Assembly: GCA_948442255.1 (NCBI GenBank)
Contig: CAOJRT010000009.1
Span: forward strand, 1 to 50,282
DNA length: 50,282 bases
Reading direction: 5' to 3'
DNA from: an uncultured Caryophanales bacterium
GTDB taxonomy: Bacteria > Bacillota_I > Bacilli_A > RF39 > UBA660
Every line of letters begins with the position of its first letter. Positions within the stretch are counted from its first letter, which is position 1. The position numbers and the translations under genes are program-made. This document shows positions 28,554-38,255 of this stretch, one piece after another. The notes under the pieces were generated by a model, which was not told the DNA's origin, did not search any database, and saw nothing but the letters and a program-made list of their open reading frames with translations.

Positions 28554-28775
28554 ATGAAAAAACAGCATATCCCTAATAACGTTTTCGAATGGAAACTCTT
28601 TATGAAAAGCGTAATTTTATTCTCTTTCTTAATGTTTTATTTTCCTTTTTGCATACACTACAACAAATTACTCATTGTTCTCATTCTTTTGCCGTTAGCC
28701 TCTTTTGATAAAGTTGTGTCCTATATGAATTTTTTACTCTTTTACTTCTATATTTACCTAAAAATATTATTATAA
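28554..28775 (+). CDS. Possible small membrane protein
   Basis: A 73-residue frame with two hydrophobic helices (about 18-35 and 38-55). A TATTAT box and a weak TAGGA site lie just upstream. Family unknown, and hydrophobic frames arise easily in this T-rich stretch, so this is a tentative call. The surrounding gap between folD and the ABC-F gene (28430-28894) otherwise holds no gene I can support. Confidence 0.3.
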   Translation: MKKQHIPNNVFEWKLFMKSVILFSFLMFYFPFCIHYNKLLIVLILLPLASFDKVVSYMNFLLFYFYIYLKILL

Positions 28776-28894
28776 ATTCCAATTGATATTGTTTTTTAAA
28801 ACGATTTCACCTACTTATTTTTTTGTAATAGGTTAAAATTCACTTAAAAGCAACCTTTATTTGTGATATGATAGATGCAATTGGAGGGATTATC

Positions 28895-30538
28895 ATGTAT
28901 ATAAAAAATCTATCGATGACCTTTGGATTACAAGAAATATTTGATGATGTTTCTCTTCAAATTAAAGACAACGAAAAGGTTGGCATTATCGGGGTTAATG
29001 GAGCTGGTAAAAGTACTTTTTTTAAACTTATTATGGGAAAATTAGAACCTGATAGTGGGCGAATTATTTTAAAACCTGGCATACGTATCGGTTTTTTACC
29101 GCAAGTTATTCGTGATGAAATTCCGAGTATGGATATTTCTGTTTTTGATTTCCTATTAGAGGGAAGACCTATTAAAAAATTAGAAAATGATTTAAATGAA
29201 GCTTATCAGGAAGCTAGTATAGAACAGAATCAAAAAAAATTAAACTATATCATGAATCGGATTGGGAAGTTACAAGAAAAGTTAGAATATTATGAGGTTT
29301 ATCAAGCAGAAAATATCTTATTAAAAATAGTAACAGGAATGCATATTGACAGTGATTTACTTGATATGCAGTTAAAAGATTTGTCTGGAGGACAAAAAAG
29401 CAAAATAGCGTTTGCTAGGCTTCTATATTCTAATCCTGAGATTATCTTACTTGATGAGCCTACAAATCATTTAGATGTTGATAGTAAAGAATATATTATT
29501 GATTACTTGCGAAATTACCACGGAACTGTATTAGTCATTAGTCATGATGTTGAATTTTTAGATGCAGTTACCACCCAAACCTTGTATGTTGATAAATTAA
29601 CACATAAAATGGAATTATTTCCTGGTAATTATGAGAAGTATATGAAGATACGAAATGAAAGATTAAAAACACAAGAACGTATGCATGAAAAACAGACAAA
29701 AGAAGAAGAAAAATTAAAGAAGATTATTGCAAAATACATTGGTGGAAATGAAAAGAAAGCGAATATTGCAAAAGATAGACAAAAGAAATTGGCTCGACTA
29801 GAAGAAAATAAAATAGTCTTAGAACAAAAGCAAAAAGTAACACACTTTCAAATAAAGATTAATCATCCTTCTGGAGTTGTTCCTCTTAAAGTGGAAGATT
29901 TAACCTTCGGATATCAAGAAAACCATCTTCTGATTCAAAACTTAACTTTTGATTTGGCACGAGGCGAAAAATTCTTAGTTGTTGGAGAGAACGGAGTTGG
30001 AAAATCCACCTTATTAAAATTAATTGTTGGTTATTTAAACCCATTAGCTGGTGAAATTACAAAAGGAATAAAAACAGAAATCGGTTATTACGCACAGGAG
30101 CATGAACTTTTGGATAATGACAAAATTATTTTAGAAAATTTTAGCCAATTTCCTTTAAGTACAAAAGAGTTAAGAACTTTTTTAGGAAGTTTCTTATTTC
30201 ATGGGGATGATGTTTATAAAAAGGTAGCTTATTTATCCCCAGGAGAACGAAGTCGTGTTGCTTTAGCAAAACTTGCTTTAACAGGAGCTAATTTCTTACT
30301 ATTAGACGAACCTACAAACCATTTGGATCCAGAAACACAGAGAATCATTGCAGAGACTTTTAAAGATTATGAAGGAACAATGCTTGTCGTTTCCCATAAT
30401 ACTGAGTTTGTCGATCATTTAGGAATTGAGAGAATGCTTATGCTACCAAGTGGAGAAATACGATATTACGACAAAGATACTGTTTTATATTATCAAGAAT
30501 TGAATAATAAAAGTAAATACAAAAGAAAAGGAAACTAA
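28895..30538 (+). CDS. ABC-F family ATPase
   Basis: A 547-residue soluble protein with two ABC domains and no membrane part, as in the ABC-F proteins that act on the ribosome E site (translation factors or antibiotic protection). Domain 1: GVNGAGKST, LSGGQKSK, LDEPTNHLD. The 80-residue basic linker (about 240-320) holds a coiled coil. Domain 2: GENGVGKST, LSPGERSR, LDEPTNHLD. The longer frame from 28868 lacks a ribosome site, while ATG 28895 has GGAGGG. It cannot be told from sequence alone whether it gives resistance or is a housekeeping member like YdiF/Uup. Confidence 0.93.
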   Translation: MYIKNLSMTFGLQEIFDDVSLQIKDNEKVGIIGVNGAGKSTFFKLIMGKLEPDSGRIILKPGIRIGFLPQVIRDEIPSMDISVFDFLLEGRPIKKLENDLNEAYQEASIEQNQKKLNYIMNRIGKLQEKLEYYEVYQAENILLKIVTGMHIDSDLLDMQLKDLSGGQKSKIAFARLLYSNPEIILLDEPTNHLDVDSKEYIIDYLRNYHGTVLVISHDVEFLDAVTTQTLYVDKLTHKMELFPGNYEKYMKIRNERLKTQERMHEKQTKEEEKLKKIIAKYIGGNEKKANIAKDRQKKLARLEENKIVLEQKQKVTHFQIKINHPSGVVPLKVEDLTFGYQENHLLIQNLTFDLARGEKFLVVGENGVGKSTLLKLIVGYLNPLAGEITKGIKTEIGYYAQEHELLDNDKIILENFSQFPLSTKELRTFLGSFLFHGDDVYKKVAYLSPGERSRVALAKLALTGANFLLLDEPTNHLDPETQRIIAETFKDYEGTMLVVSHNTEFVDHLGIERMLMLPSGEIRYYDKDTVLYYQELNNKSKYKRKGN

Positions 30539-30584
30539 AGAAAGACTTTTTCTTGTGTTATAATTACACTAGTAGGTGGTATAA

Positions 30585-31466
30585 ATGCAAAAATGGAGTG
30601 GTAAACTATTTTTCACAAAACTATTTGAATTATTCTTTATTGTTGTGGGCGCTACATTCTCTGCCTTTGCAATAGAAAATTTCTTAGTTCCTAATTCTAT
30701 TTTAGATGGTGGAGTCAATGGAATTAGTATTATTTTGAATTTATTATTTGGGTGGAAATTAAGTTTAACTATTGTTTTAATTAATATTCCTTTTATGTAT
30801 ATAGGATATAAGAATCTAGGATGGAAGTTTTTAGCAAAGGCTTTATTTAGTATTATTATATTTTCTTTATTACTAGAGGTATTTCATCATTTTGAAAGTG
30901 TAACAGATAATATTTTACTCGCAACTGTTTATGGAAGTGCTTTATTGGGTGTAGGTGTTGGTTTAATTATTAAGTGTGGCGGATGTCTAGATGGGACAGA
31001 ATCCTTAGGTATAGTTATTAGCAAAAATACTAATCTATCTGTAGGACAATTTGTTTTGATTTGTAATACAATTATTTTTAGTGTAGCAGGTTTTATCTTT
31101 GGAATTGATAGAGCTCTTTATTCTCTACTAGCTTATTTTATTACATCTAAAGTGGTTGATGAAATAAGTGAGGGATTTCAAAAAGCTAAAGCAGCCATGA
31201 TTATTACGAACGAGGGAGAAAAAGTTGCTACAGAGATTTATAAAAAGATTGGAAGAACAGTAACTTCTTTAGAAGGAAATGGTCTTATTAGTGGAGAGAA
31301 AAGTGTTCTTTATTGCGTTATTACTCGTATAGAAATTCCTGAATTAAAAAATATTGTTAGTGCAACCGATATTTCTGCGTTTGTTACTATTTCAGATGTA
31401 TCCGAGGTTATAGGTGCACATATCAAATCCAATAAGGAACTTACTTCTTTAAAAAAGGAGAGATAA
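30585..31466 (+). CDS. YitT family membrane protein
   Basis: A 293-residue integral membrane protein with five or six helices in the first 200 residues (DUF161: GATFSAFAIENFLVPNSILDG; GSALLGVGVGLIIKCGG) and a soluble C-terminal DUF2179 domain (AAMIITNEGEKVATEIYKK; ITRIEIPELKNIV). The family is widespread in Bacillota with an unsettled transport role. AGGTGG precedes the ATG; it is 46 bases after the ABC-F gene and may share its transcript. Confidence 0.92.
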   Translation: MQKWSGKLFFTKLFELFFIVVGATFSAFAIENFLVPNSILDGGVNGISIILNLLFGWKLSLTIVLINIPFMYIGYKNLGWKFLAKALFSIIIFSLLLEVFHHFESVTDNILLATVYGSALLGVGVGLIIKCGGCLDGTESLGIVISKNTNLSVGQFVLICNTIIFSVAGFIFGIDRALYSLLAYFITSKVVDEISEGFQKAKAAMIITNEGEKVATEIYKKIGRTVTSLEGNGLISGEKSVLYCVITRIEIPELKNIVSATDISAFVTISDVSEVIGAHIKSNKELTSLKKER

Positions 31467-31537
31467 GTTTCTTTTTATTTGTCTTTTTTATCATTTTTTA
31501 TTAAAATGATAATATATGGTAGTGTAGGGGTGATGGT

Positions 31538-32104
31538 ATGTTTAATAAAATTGAAGAAGCAATTCATTTTTTGTACAAAGCAAATAAAGGCCAACGTTTG
31601 AAATATGAAAATATAGATCGAACTTTTCATTCTGTGGTTGTTGGAATGATGATAAAAGAGTTTACGAAAACAGAAGATGTTATTGTGGCAGCTTTTTTAC
31701 ATGACATTATTAATAAAACAAATTATGGTTATGAGGATTTAGAAAGACTTTTTGGTCCTGTAGTGGCTGATTATGTTTTTGAATTATCAGAAGATATGTC
31801 AATTGCCAAGTGGTTTTTAAGAAAAAAAGATTTTATAGAGCGAATGAAAAAAGTAACCAATGTCCATATTATAAATATAGTACTTGCTGATAAATTACAT
31901 ACTCTTATGATGTTATATGACCCCTATCAAAGAGTTGGAGATAAAATATGGAAAATGACTGACGGAACGAAAGATGAAAATTGCTACCTTTATCGTGAAA
32001 CCTATAGTATAGCTTTCCACAAGGGAGCTAATTCAAAATTATTAGAAAGATATAAAGAATTAATTGTTCTTTATTTTGGAGAAATACATGATGAAACCAT
32101 TTAA
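31538..32104 (+). CDS. HD-domain small alarmone hydrolase-like protein
   Basis: A 188-residue protein matching the hydrolase domain of RelA/SpoT: metal ligands His31 (FHSVVVG), His55-Asp56 (FLHDII) and Asp118 (LADKLHTL), with YGYEDLERLFGPVVADYV between. Small alarmone hydrolases remove pyrophosphate from (p)ppGpp or release phosphate from NADPH (MESH1 type). No synthetase or regulatory domain is present. It overlaps the next gene's start by 17 bases, so a lipid phosphatase and an alarmone hydrolase are made together. Confidence 0.85.
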   Translation: MFNKIEEAIHFLYKANKGQRLKYENIDRTFHSVVVGMMIKEFTKTEDVIVAAFLHDIINKTNYGYEDLERLFGPVVADYVFELSEDMSIAKWFLRKKDFIERMKKVTNVHIINIVLADKLHTLMMLYDPYQRVGDKIWKMTDGTKDENCYLYRETYSIAFHKGANSKLLERYKELIVLYFGEIHDETI

Positions 32105-32720
32105 ATTTTTAAATAAGTGTTGGAAGATAATCCTTTGTGCTTTCTGTGCCTTTCTTTTTTTATTTTTATTATTCTTGTTAATAAAGAATAAGTTATCAAC
32201 ACTTGATACTGTGATTTATCAATTTGTTACACTTTATAGAAACGACTCTATTACAGAATTTTATTTGTTTTTGTCTTACTTATGTAGTACCTATTTTCTT
32301 GTTATGATTCTTGTTTTCCTGTTTTTGTTTTGTAAGAATAAAAAACTTATTACTTATATTGCGTTCAATGTTCTTTTATGTTATGGGCTTAATACGATTT
32401 TTAAAGATATTATTAAAAGAGCTAGACCTACTCGTATTAATATGGTCGTAGAAAGCGGATATAGTTTTCCTTCAGGACATGCTATGATGAGTTTAGCTTT
32501 TTATGGATTTTTTATTTATTTAATATACAAAAGTAAATGGAAAAAAGTTTATAAATTTATTAGTATTTTGCTTTTATCTCTTTTAATAACTCTAATAGGA
32601 ATTAGTCGCATTTATTTGGGTGTACATTATGCAAGTGATATATTAGCTGGATTTTCTTTATCTACTATTTATCTTCTTCTTTACATATCTTTTTATCAAA
32701 GAAAAAATATCAAGAATTAG
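32088..32720 (+). CDS. PAP2-type membrane phosphatase
   Basis: A 210-residue membrane phosphatase with five or six helices. The PAP2 signature is complete: KDIIKRARP, SGYSFPSGHAMMS and SRIYLGVHYASDILAG. Likely substrates are phosphatidic acid, phosphatidylglycerol-phosphate or undecaprenyl pyrophosphate, which would feed the cell-wall carrier cycle. The frame opens at a TTG (32064), but ATG 32088 has GGAG six to seven bases upstream. It overlaps the alarmone hydrolase gene. Confidence 0.92.
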   Translation: MMKPFKFLNKCWKIILCAFCAFLFLFLLFLLIKNKLSTLDTVIYQFVTLYRNDSITEFYLFLSYLCSTYFLVMILVFLFLFCKNKKLITYIAFNVLLCYGLNTIFKDIIKRARPTRINMVVESGYSFPSGHAMMSLAFYGFFIYLIYKSKWKKVYKFISILLLSLLITLIGISRIYLGVHYASDILAGFSLSTIYLLLYISFYQRKNIKN

Positions 32721-32736
32721 TTTGCTTGATATTTTT
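32703..32736. terminator. Bidirectional terminator
   Basis: AAAAATATCAAG / CTTGATATTTTT arms around a nine-base loop, with an A run on the left and T run on the right. It ends the PAP2 transcript and lies just past the stop of the convergent surface-protein gene. Confidence 0.85.
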
Positions 32737-32741
32737 TATAT

Positions 32742-34249
32742 TTAGTTTGTGAAAATTATATAAGGTAAATCAATAGAGCCATCTCCGCTTATATAAACCA
32801 TGCCAGAGTTTAGAGATATTACAGGTCTTACTCCCCAAGGCTTAGAGACAATAGGATTACCAATAGAACCATCTCCAAGTAAAGTAATCACATTTGCACC
32901 ATTCGTTGAATGAAAGCGATAAGGTGATATCGTCCAATATACATTTCCCGTATATAAATAATAACTTTTATTCTCTCCCATGTCATTTTCATCTATTAAT
33001 CCTCGTCCGCCCCCTAATACTGCTTCGTCCGATGTGAGTAAACCAATAGGATAGGTAAGCTTTCCATTTCCCAAATTACTACTTACTGTAAAAATGTCTA
33101 TCAAGTTTGTTGCTCCTAATCTTACTGTTGTATTTGGTACATTTTGGGCAAAATCCATTCCTGTTCCCCAAATACGTACTCTTGGAGCATATAAAATTTG
33201 AGTTGTTTCGGCATAGTCTCTTTCATTATAAAATGGTGTATCTTCTAAGTATTCTTGGTAATCTAATAAATTGTTTTCAAACCATTCATCTATATTACTT
33301 TTAATAGTAGAATTCTTTGTATTATTATCATACATATATCCTACATATTTTGCATCATAAGCTTCTGTACTAAAAGCATTTTTTCCTATCTCTGTTGCAT
33401 CTCCTGTATTATCACATGTGCCATTTTTCGACATCCCGTTATAAATGAGCTTTATTCCTCCTGTAGTTGTTGTTCTTATCATTTTCCAACAAAAATTAGC
33501 AAATAAAACATTATTATTTTGTACATCTCCACGATAATAATAAATGGGATAAGCATAAGTAGCTGTCCTTGTTAATATATAGACTCCTTTTCCATTCGTG
33601 TCACTTGAAATGGCTCCAAAGTTGATTCCTACATCACTCTGTGTTTCTTTTACTATTTGCTCATATAAGGAATTTTTGTTTCTTATGGTTCCATCATTAT
33701 TTTTTTGAATATAGTTTATTCTTCCTTCTAACGTAAGATTAGTATTGATTGAAGGGTATAAACTTTCATGTAAGTCTTTTATATACACGAGTACTTTTAA
33801 TGTTTCTTTTTCTCCTGATGCTAGGACATCATTTCTCTTTATTTCTAACCCATCTTTATAAGTGATTTTATAATCAATATATTTTTCTTGTTCTGTAGTT
33901 AGAGATGTCTTAAAAATACTATCTACTTGGGCATCAATACTTCCTTTATTTACTATATCTACATAATATTCGTATTATTCATTTGGTTGATTTAATGTAA
34001 CGGATAAAGTAATACTTGTTCCATCACTTCCTATTATAGGAGGAGTTGTGCTTACACTTCCCTCTCTCACTACTATATTTTCTAAATGAACATCCCAAAT
34101 TATTTTTCCTATGTTAGCAGAAGTATTGATTTTTATTGCTTCTGAAAGATAGGCATACCCAATACTCATGCTCAACAAAAGTATTAGAAGGCTTGAAATC
34201 AGCACTCTTTTCTTAGAGGATGCTCGCCTTATTTTTAAATACTTCTCAT
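32742..34249 (-). pseudogene. Exported surface protein, frameshift and nonsense
   Basis: A surface-type protein of about 500 codons. From the ATG at 34249 the code is MR, then needs one extra A to read KYLKIRRASSKKRVLISSLL, a membrane/signal segment ending SIGYAYLSE. After beta-rich sequence a TAA (33975-33977) falls in QPNE*YEYYVDIVNKG; the same frame then continues without break to the end, where GVRPVISLNSGM and the Asp/Gly-rich repeats resemble large Ser/Thr/Asn-rich exported proteins of this group. A near-perfect promoter is retained upstream. The longest intact piece (from about 33788) lacks the signal, so no surface product is expected. Confidence 0.7.
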
Positions 34250-34282
34250 ACTGAAAACACCATACTCTTTATTATTAGTTAT

Positions 34283-34311
34283 AGTATAACTTTTTTCAGA
34301 ATAGAAGTCAA
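34283..34311 (-). promoter_or_regulatory. Strong sigma-A promoter of the surface-protein gene
   Basis: On the minus strand TTGACT (34306-34311), a 17-base spacer, and TATACT (34283-34288). The start would be near 34276, leaving a 27-base leader before the ATG at 34249. Confidence 0.75.
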
Positions 34312-34329
34312 ATAGCATAACTTTTTTTC

Positions 34330-34355
34330 AAAAAAAGGTCGTATACACGTCCTTT
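34330..34355 (-). terminator. Terminator after the DapB-like gene
   Basis: On the minus strand AAAGG(A)CGT / ACG(A)CCTTT form a hairpin with one mismatch and a long T run. It separates the dehydrogenase transcript from the surface-protein promoter. Confidence 0.65.
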
Positions 34356-34365
34356 CTTTCCTTTA

Positions 34366-35433
34366 TTATGTAAGATAAGTATCTAAATCATCGGTTCTAT
34401 AACATGGTTCAGGCATTTGTGAAGTAGGAACAACACCTGGCTTTGCATTTATAACATCTGGTATTCTGTTTACAATATCAGCACAAGTTAGTTCTACTGT
34501 AGCAGGTTGTCTTACCGTGATTGTTGTATCAGGTTCTCCTATAATTGTCCATTCGTTTGTATCAACTTCTTCTTTATTATATACTTTTCCAATACATTCT
34601 GCCTCAATTATGATGCCTTCTTTTGTTTCAGCTGTAACTACTGCACTCATTCCAGTAGCGTTACCCGCTTTAATAGTCATCCCAAGTGTAGAAGATTCTA
34701 AGTCTTCTTTGTTAGTTTTTGGAATACATATTTGGTTTGTCTTTTTAATATGTAAATGCAATTTATCTGCTAACCAACCTACTACATTCCACATATAAGA
34801 AGGGACATATTCGCCACTATTTATTATTTCTTGTCTTTCTTCATCTGTCATTCGATCTTGAGAGGCTATAACTTTTTCAAATTCTTCTAAACTTAAACCT
34901 GCTCCATGTGCCTTAGCAAGAGCGATTCCATAATCTTCAACATTGTAAGAAGAAGACCCTTTTATTTTCGTTATTTTATGGGTACTACTAGCTAAAGCAC
35001 TAATTAGACTACCCCAAAATATATCTTGATATCCGCACCCTGTCATTGTACAATTATTTGATTTTGCTATTACATCTAATTCTCTTGTAACGATGGGATT
35101 AGAATTAAAAGAATAGAATGCTTCTTCACAAGTAGTAATGACATTTACTCCATGTTCTAAGCAAGTTCTTGCTGAGTCTTTAATATCATTTAATAAAGAC
35201 ATAGTCGTAATAATAGCAATATCTGGTTTGGTACTTTCTAGGTAGTTTGCTAAATCTGTAATATTTTTTATCTTTACTCCCTTTTTTTCTAATTCCATAA
35301 CATCCCCGATGTCAGTGCCAATTAGGGAAGGATTGATGTCTACTGCTCCTACTATTTTTGCTCCATGTTCATACACATAACGCATTGTGTATTTGCTCAT
35401 TTTTCCACAACCAATTTGAAATACTTTAATCAT
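34366..35433 (-). CDS. DapB-like NAD(P)-dependent dehydrogenase
   Basis: A 355-residue enzyme with a dinucleotide fold at the start (VFQIGCGKMSKYTMRYV, then GAVDINPSLIG) and a C-terminal catalytic domain resembling 2,4-diaminopentanoate dehydrogenase and other homoserine-dehydrogenase/DapB relatives. Conserved stretches include TTCEEAFYS, GCGYQDIFWGSL, and the C-terminal Pro-rich tail (KPGVVPTSQMPEP). The substrate is not certain: it could be diaminopentanoate in ornithine fermentation, but no companion ornithine genes are visible here. Monocistronic, bounded by a terminator. GAGAG lies before the ATG. Confidence 0.7.
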   Translation of the reverse strand: MIKVFQIGCGKMSKYTMRYVYEHGAKIVGAVDINPSLIGTDIGDVMELEKKGVKIKNITDLANYLESTKPDIAIITTMSLLNDIKDSARTCLEHGVNVITTCEEAFYSFNSNPIVTRELDVIAKSNNCTMTGCGYQDIFWGSLISALASSTHKITKIKGSSSYNVEDYGIALAKAHGAGLSLEEFEKVIASQDRMTDEERQEIINSGEYVPSYMWNVVGWLADKLHLHIKKTNQICIPKTNKEDLESSTLGMTIKAGNATGMSAVVTAETKEGIIIEAECIGKVYNKEEVDTNEWTIIGEPDTTITVRQPATVELTCADIVNRIPDVINAKPGVVPTSQMPEPCYRTDDLDTYLT

Positions 35434-35532
35434 GTTTTCTCTCCTATCTATTATTTACATTATAACAAATAACATTCTTTCTCATTCGCTTTTTTCTCTT
35501 CTCTTTTCTACTTGACGTAAAAAAAGATGTTA

Positions 35533-36582
35533 TTAATTAACATCTGTTAAGTCAACTTGTTCTTCTCTAATCAAGTCAGCGAAGTCTATTTTAAATTGTT
35601 CTATCGCTTTTTTCTTGGCATCTTCATAGACATTTCTAGCATTTACTATTGCTTTATAAATATGCTTTATTCTACAGACATTTTCATTTTCAAATAAAGT
35701 ATAAGTATAGGCATTTGAAAGAATAGTTAAACAAATATCGGGATACCTAGAAGAGATTTCATATACTCTTTTATATTCATCTGTCATATCGACTATAAAA
35801 CGCATGATTCTTTCAATGACAAATTCTGTATATTCAAAATGGACATTTGTTTTCTTTTCTAATTTTGGATAAGTTCCCATAAGAACTTTTACACAGGTTT
35901 CTTGGTCTATTTCGGCAACATCTATTTTTTGGAATCTTCTTACAAAAGCACGATCTCTTAAAATATAAGCTTCGTATTCTTCATCAGTTGTAGCCCCAAT
36001 CATTTTTATTTCACCACGATCAAGTCCTGCTTTAAACATATTAGCAAAGTCAATTCCCTCTATAGCGCCCTCTTTATTTACTAGAACGTGTGTCTCATCT
36101 AAAAAGACAATCGTTTTTTCTTCTCTTGCTAATTCTTTTATTAGTAAATCTACACGATTTTCTATTTGTCCATTGGTTTCTGTTTTTCCAAGTAAAGAGG
36201 TCACATTTAGTTTGTAAATTTTATATCCTTTGATAGCATCTGGCACCATATCTTTTTGAATTCGGTAAGCAACCCCTTCGACGATAGCTGTTTTACCAGT
36301 ACCCGCTTTTCCCACAAGTAAAGCACTTTTTTCGGGGGTTAATAATGTCATAATAACTTGTTTTATTTCTTTATCTCTTCCTATAGAAGGATCAGTGATA
36401 TACTCTTTTGCTGTTAAGTCTTGTCCATATCTTTTTAAGATACTTATTTCTTCCTTACTTTCGCTTGTTATTTCTAAATTTTTAGAAGTAGAGTTTGTCT
36501 TTATTGTATGATCAATTAATACCTCTTTGTTAGTTGGTCCGACTGTATAACGAATTGGTTCTTTTTTATTTGCTTCATTCAT
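35533..36582 (-). CDS. Single-ring Clp-type AAA+ ATPase
   Basis: A 349-residue AAA+ protein equal to the first nucleotide-binding ring of ClpA/ClpB. It has LKRYGQDLT and GRDKEI just ahead of Walker A GKAGTGKT (91-98), Walker B IVFLDETH (158-165), sensor GATTDEEY, and arginine fingers in RDRAFVRRF. The second ring, the ClpP-binding loop and the Clp N-domain are absent; instead there is an unrelated 45-residue N-terminal segment. So it is not a standard ClpC or ClpB; it may be a one-ring remodelling ATPase with its own partner. AGGTGA precedes the ATG; next gene upstream is an XRE regulator. Confidence 0.8.
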   Translation of the reverse strand: MNEANKKEPIRYTVGPTNKEVLIDHTIKTNSTSKNLEITSESKEEISILKRYGQDLTAKEYITDPSIGRDKEIKQVIMTLLTPEKSALLVGKAGTGKTAIVEGVAYRIQKDMVPDAIKGYKIYKLNVTSLLGKTETNGQIENRVDLLIKELAREEKTIVFLDETHVLVNKEGAIEGIDFANMFKAGLDRGEIKMIGATTDEEYEAYILRDRAFVRRFQKIDVAEIDQETCVKVLMGTYPKLEKKTNVHFEYTEFVIERIMRFIVDMTDEYKRVYEISSRYPDICLTILSNAYTYTLFENENVCRIKHIYKAIVNARNVYEDAKKKAIEQFKIDFADLIREEQVDLTDVN

Positions 36583-36623
36583 GGTATCACCTATTTTATT
36601 ATAACACAGTATATCCTACTATT

Positions 36624-37373
36624 TTATTTTTTTTCATAAATTAAAGTTGATTCTTCCTTTAAGGAATTTAGCCTTTCTTTTGAAGCTTGTCTTATCTTCT
36701 TTAGATTGGTTTCTGTATAATATATTTGGTACGTATTCTCTTTAAATAAATTTGAAGTAATTCTTATGTATTCAGTATACTTCTCTTCGATTAAGTTATG
36801 TTTTTTCTTTTCTTGTTGCTCTTCTTGTATTTTATTTTTTAAAGATTGTTTTAAGGATATAAATATAATGATATTTTCACTTTCATCTTTTGTTACCACA
36901 TAATCTTGAATTCCATTGTATACATTTTCATATTTTATATTAATTGTATTACTTACTTCTTTTACTTCAAAGGTCGTATTTTCTTCTTTTATAGGAATTG
37001 TAATAGTATCCAGAGTAATATTTGTGAGAAGAATTACTAACAGAATAGATAGTATACTGATGACAATGTTTCCTCCTATTTGCCAATATTTATTGTTCTT
37101 TTCTACTTTATCTATTGTGTTAACAATGTTTTGCTCAAATTTCTCTTGGTATTCTTTTTTATCTACGATATAGCCACTCATTAAATCATTTACACTTACG
37201 CCTAGAATCTCACTTAATTCTTGAAATAATGATAAATCTGGTAAGTTTTTACCTGTTTCCCATCTTGATATAGTTTTATTGCTTACGTTTAATCTATAAG
37301 CTAATTCTTCTTGGGTTAATCCTTTTTCTTTCCTTTTTTGAGCGATAAATTCGCCAATTTTTTCTTGGTTCAT
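36624..37373 (-). CDS. XRE-family regulator with a membrane segment
   Basis: A 249-residue protein with a Cro/C1-type HTH at residues 5-62 (KGLTQEELAYRLNVSNKTIS, RWETGKNLPD), a linker, one transmembrane helix at about 100-122, and an extracytoplasmic region ending in a Lys/Glu-rich helix. Membrane-tethered XRE regulators of this type are common in this group; the signal sensed is unknown. AGAGG lies before the ATG. It is 41 bases upstream of the one-ring Clp gene on the same strand, so it may control it. Confidence 0.85.
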   Translation of the reverse strand: MNQEKIGEFIAQKRKEKGLTQEELAYRLNVSNKTISRWETGKNLPDLSLFQELSEILGVSVNDLMSGYIVDKKEYQEKFEQNIVNTIDKVEKNNKYWQIGGNIVISILSILLVILLTNITLDTITIPIKEENTTFEVKEVSNTINIKYENVYNGIQDYVVTKDESENIIIFISLKQSLKNKIQEEQQEKKKHNLIEEKYTEYIRITSNLFKENTYQIYYTETNLKKIRQASKERLNSLKEESTLIYEKK

Positions 37374-37443
37374 ATTCTAATCCTCTTTTCTTATCCTTAT
37401 CCTAACTTGTTTTCTTCTTTTTATAAAGGACATAAAAAAAGAA

Positions 37444-37478
37444 AAGATTATTCTCTTAAAATGAGAAAAAATAATCTT
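37444..37478 (-). terminator. Terminator after the GNAT gene
   Basis: AAGATTATT / AATAATCTT arms with an inner CTC/GAG pair; on the minus strand the hairpin is followed by TTCTTTTTTTAT. It isolates the acetyltransferase gene from the XRE regulator. Confidence 0.75.
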
Positions 37479-37483
37479 GGCGA

Positions 37484-38152
37484 TTATCTCTCTTGGTTCT
37501 TTTTGATACGTAAAGCTTTTTTATAAGCTCCTTCCTCATCTTGTAAAAAATATTTCTTAGATAATATAACTGTATCTAGTTTTTCTGTGTCTTCTTCAAG
37601 AGTATCTAGGATTTGGTAGTCATCTGTATAAAAAATTTTACTTGTCATAAACAAGTCTCTTTGGTTTTCATTTTCAAAAAATAAGAATTTAGCACTACTA
37701 TTTTCTCGTCTACATATATGAATAACATTTTTAGATTTCTCATATAATGTAGCATCCTTTAATTCAAAATAATAAGTCTTTAACAAATAAATTAAGAAAG
37801 GCTTCTTTTGTTTCTGGATTGTAGTCAATTTAATTATATCATTTTCTAGACACAATTTAATCCAAGTGGAAACTAACAAAGATGCAAGCCCTTTGCTTCT
37901 ATATTCAGTTTTTATGAAAATCCCTATAAAATCTATAGTTTTATTTTGTTCATGATAAAAGAAATATATATATCCTTGATTTATATATGTACCATCAGGT
38001 TTTACTAAATACAATGTTATAAAGTAATGGTTTCTATTATCTGGTTTACAATAAGTTTTGCTGAGAATTAATTGTTGAAAATTCCCCTCTTTATTTACGT
38101 ATTCATCAAGTACTACTTTCTTGTTATATTCTAAATTTTGTAAACTTATCAT
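37484..38152 (-). CDS. GNAT-family acetyltransferase-like protein
   Basis: A 222-residue protein with the acetyl-CoA-binding pattern of the GNAT fold at residues 76-95 (IGIFIKTEYRSKGLASLLVS, the R-x-x-G-x-A loop). Flanking strands and the second half (after 130) are unfamiliar, so the substrate is open. The frame opens 15 codons earlier at 38197, but ATG 38152 follows AAGGAG at seven bases. Transcribed away from the membrane-protein gene at 38285; a terminator follows. Confidence 0.7.
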   Translation of the reverse strand: MISLQNLEYNKKVVLDEYVNKEGNFQQLILSKTYCKPDNRNHYFITLYLVKPDGTYINQGYIYFFYHEQNKTIDFIGIFIKTEYRSKGLASLLVSTWIKLCLENDIIKLTTIQKQKKPFLIYLLKTYYFELKDATLYEKSKNVIHICRRENSSAKFLFFENENQRDLFMTSKIFYTDDYQILDTLEEDTEKLDTVILSKKYFLQDEEGAYKKALRIKKNQER

Positions 38153-38227
38153 GTTGTTTCTCCTTTTTGCTATGAGCTTTTTGATTATAGCATACATTTT
38201 TATAAAATTGTATATTTTTTATCTTTC

Positions 38228-38255
38228 TTGACTTTCTATATAAATATAATATAAT
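38228..38255 (+). promoter_or_regulatory. Promoter of the IS-interrupted membrane gene
   Basis: TTGACT (38228-38233), a 16-base spacer and TATAAT (38250-38255), 29 bases before the start codon; GGAGAG is the ribosome site. Confidence 0.7.
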
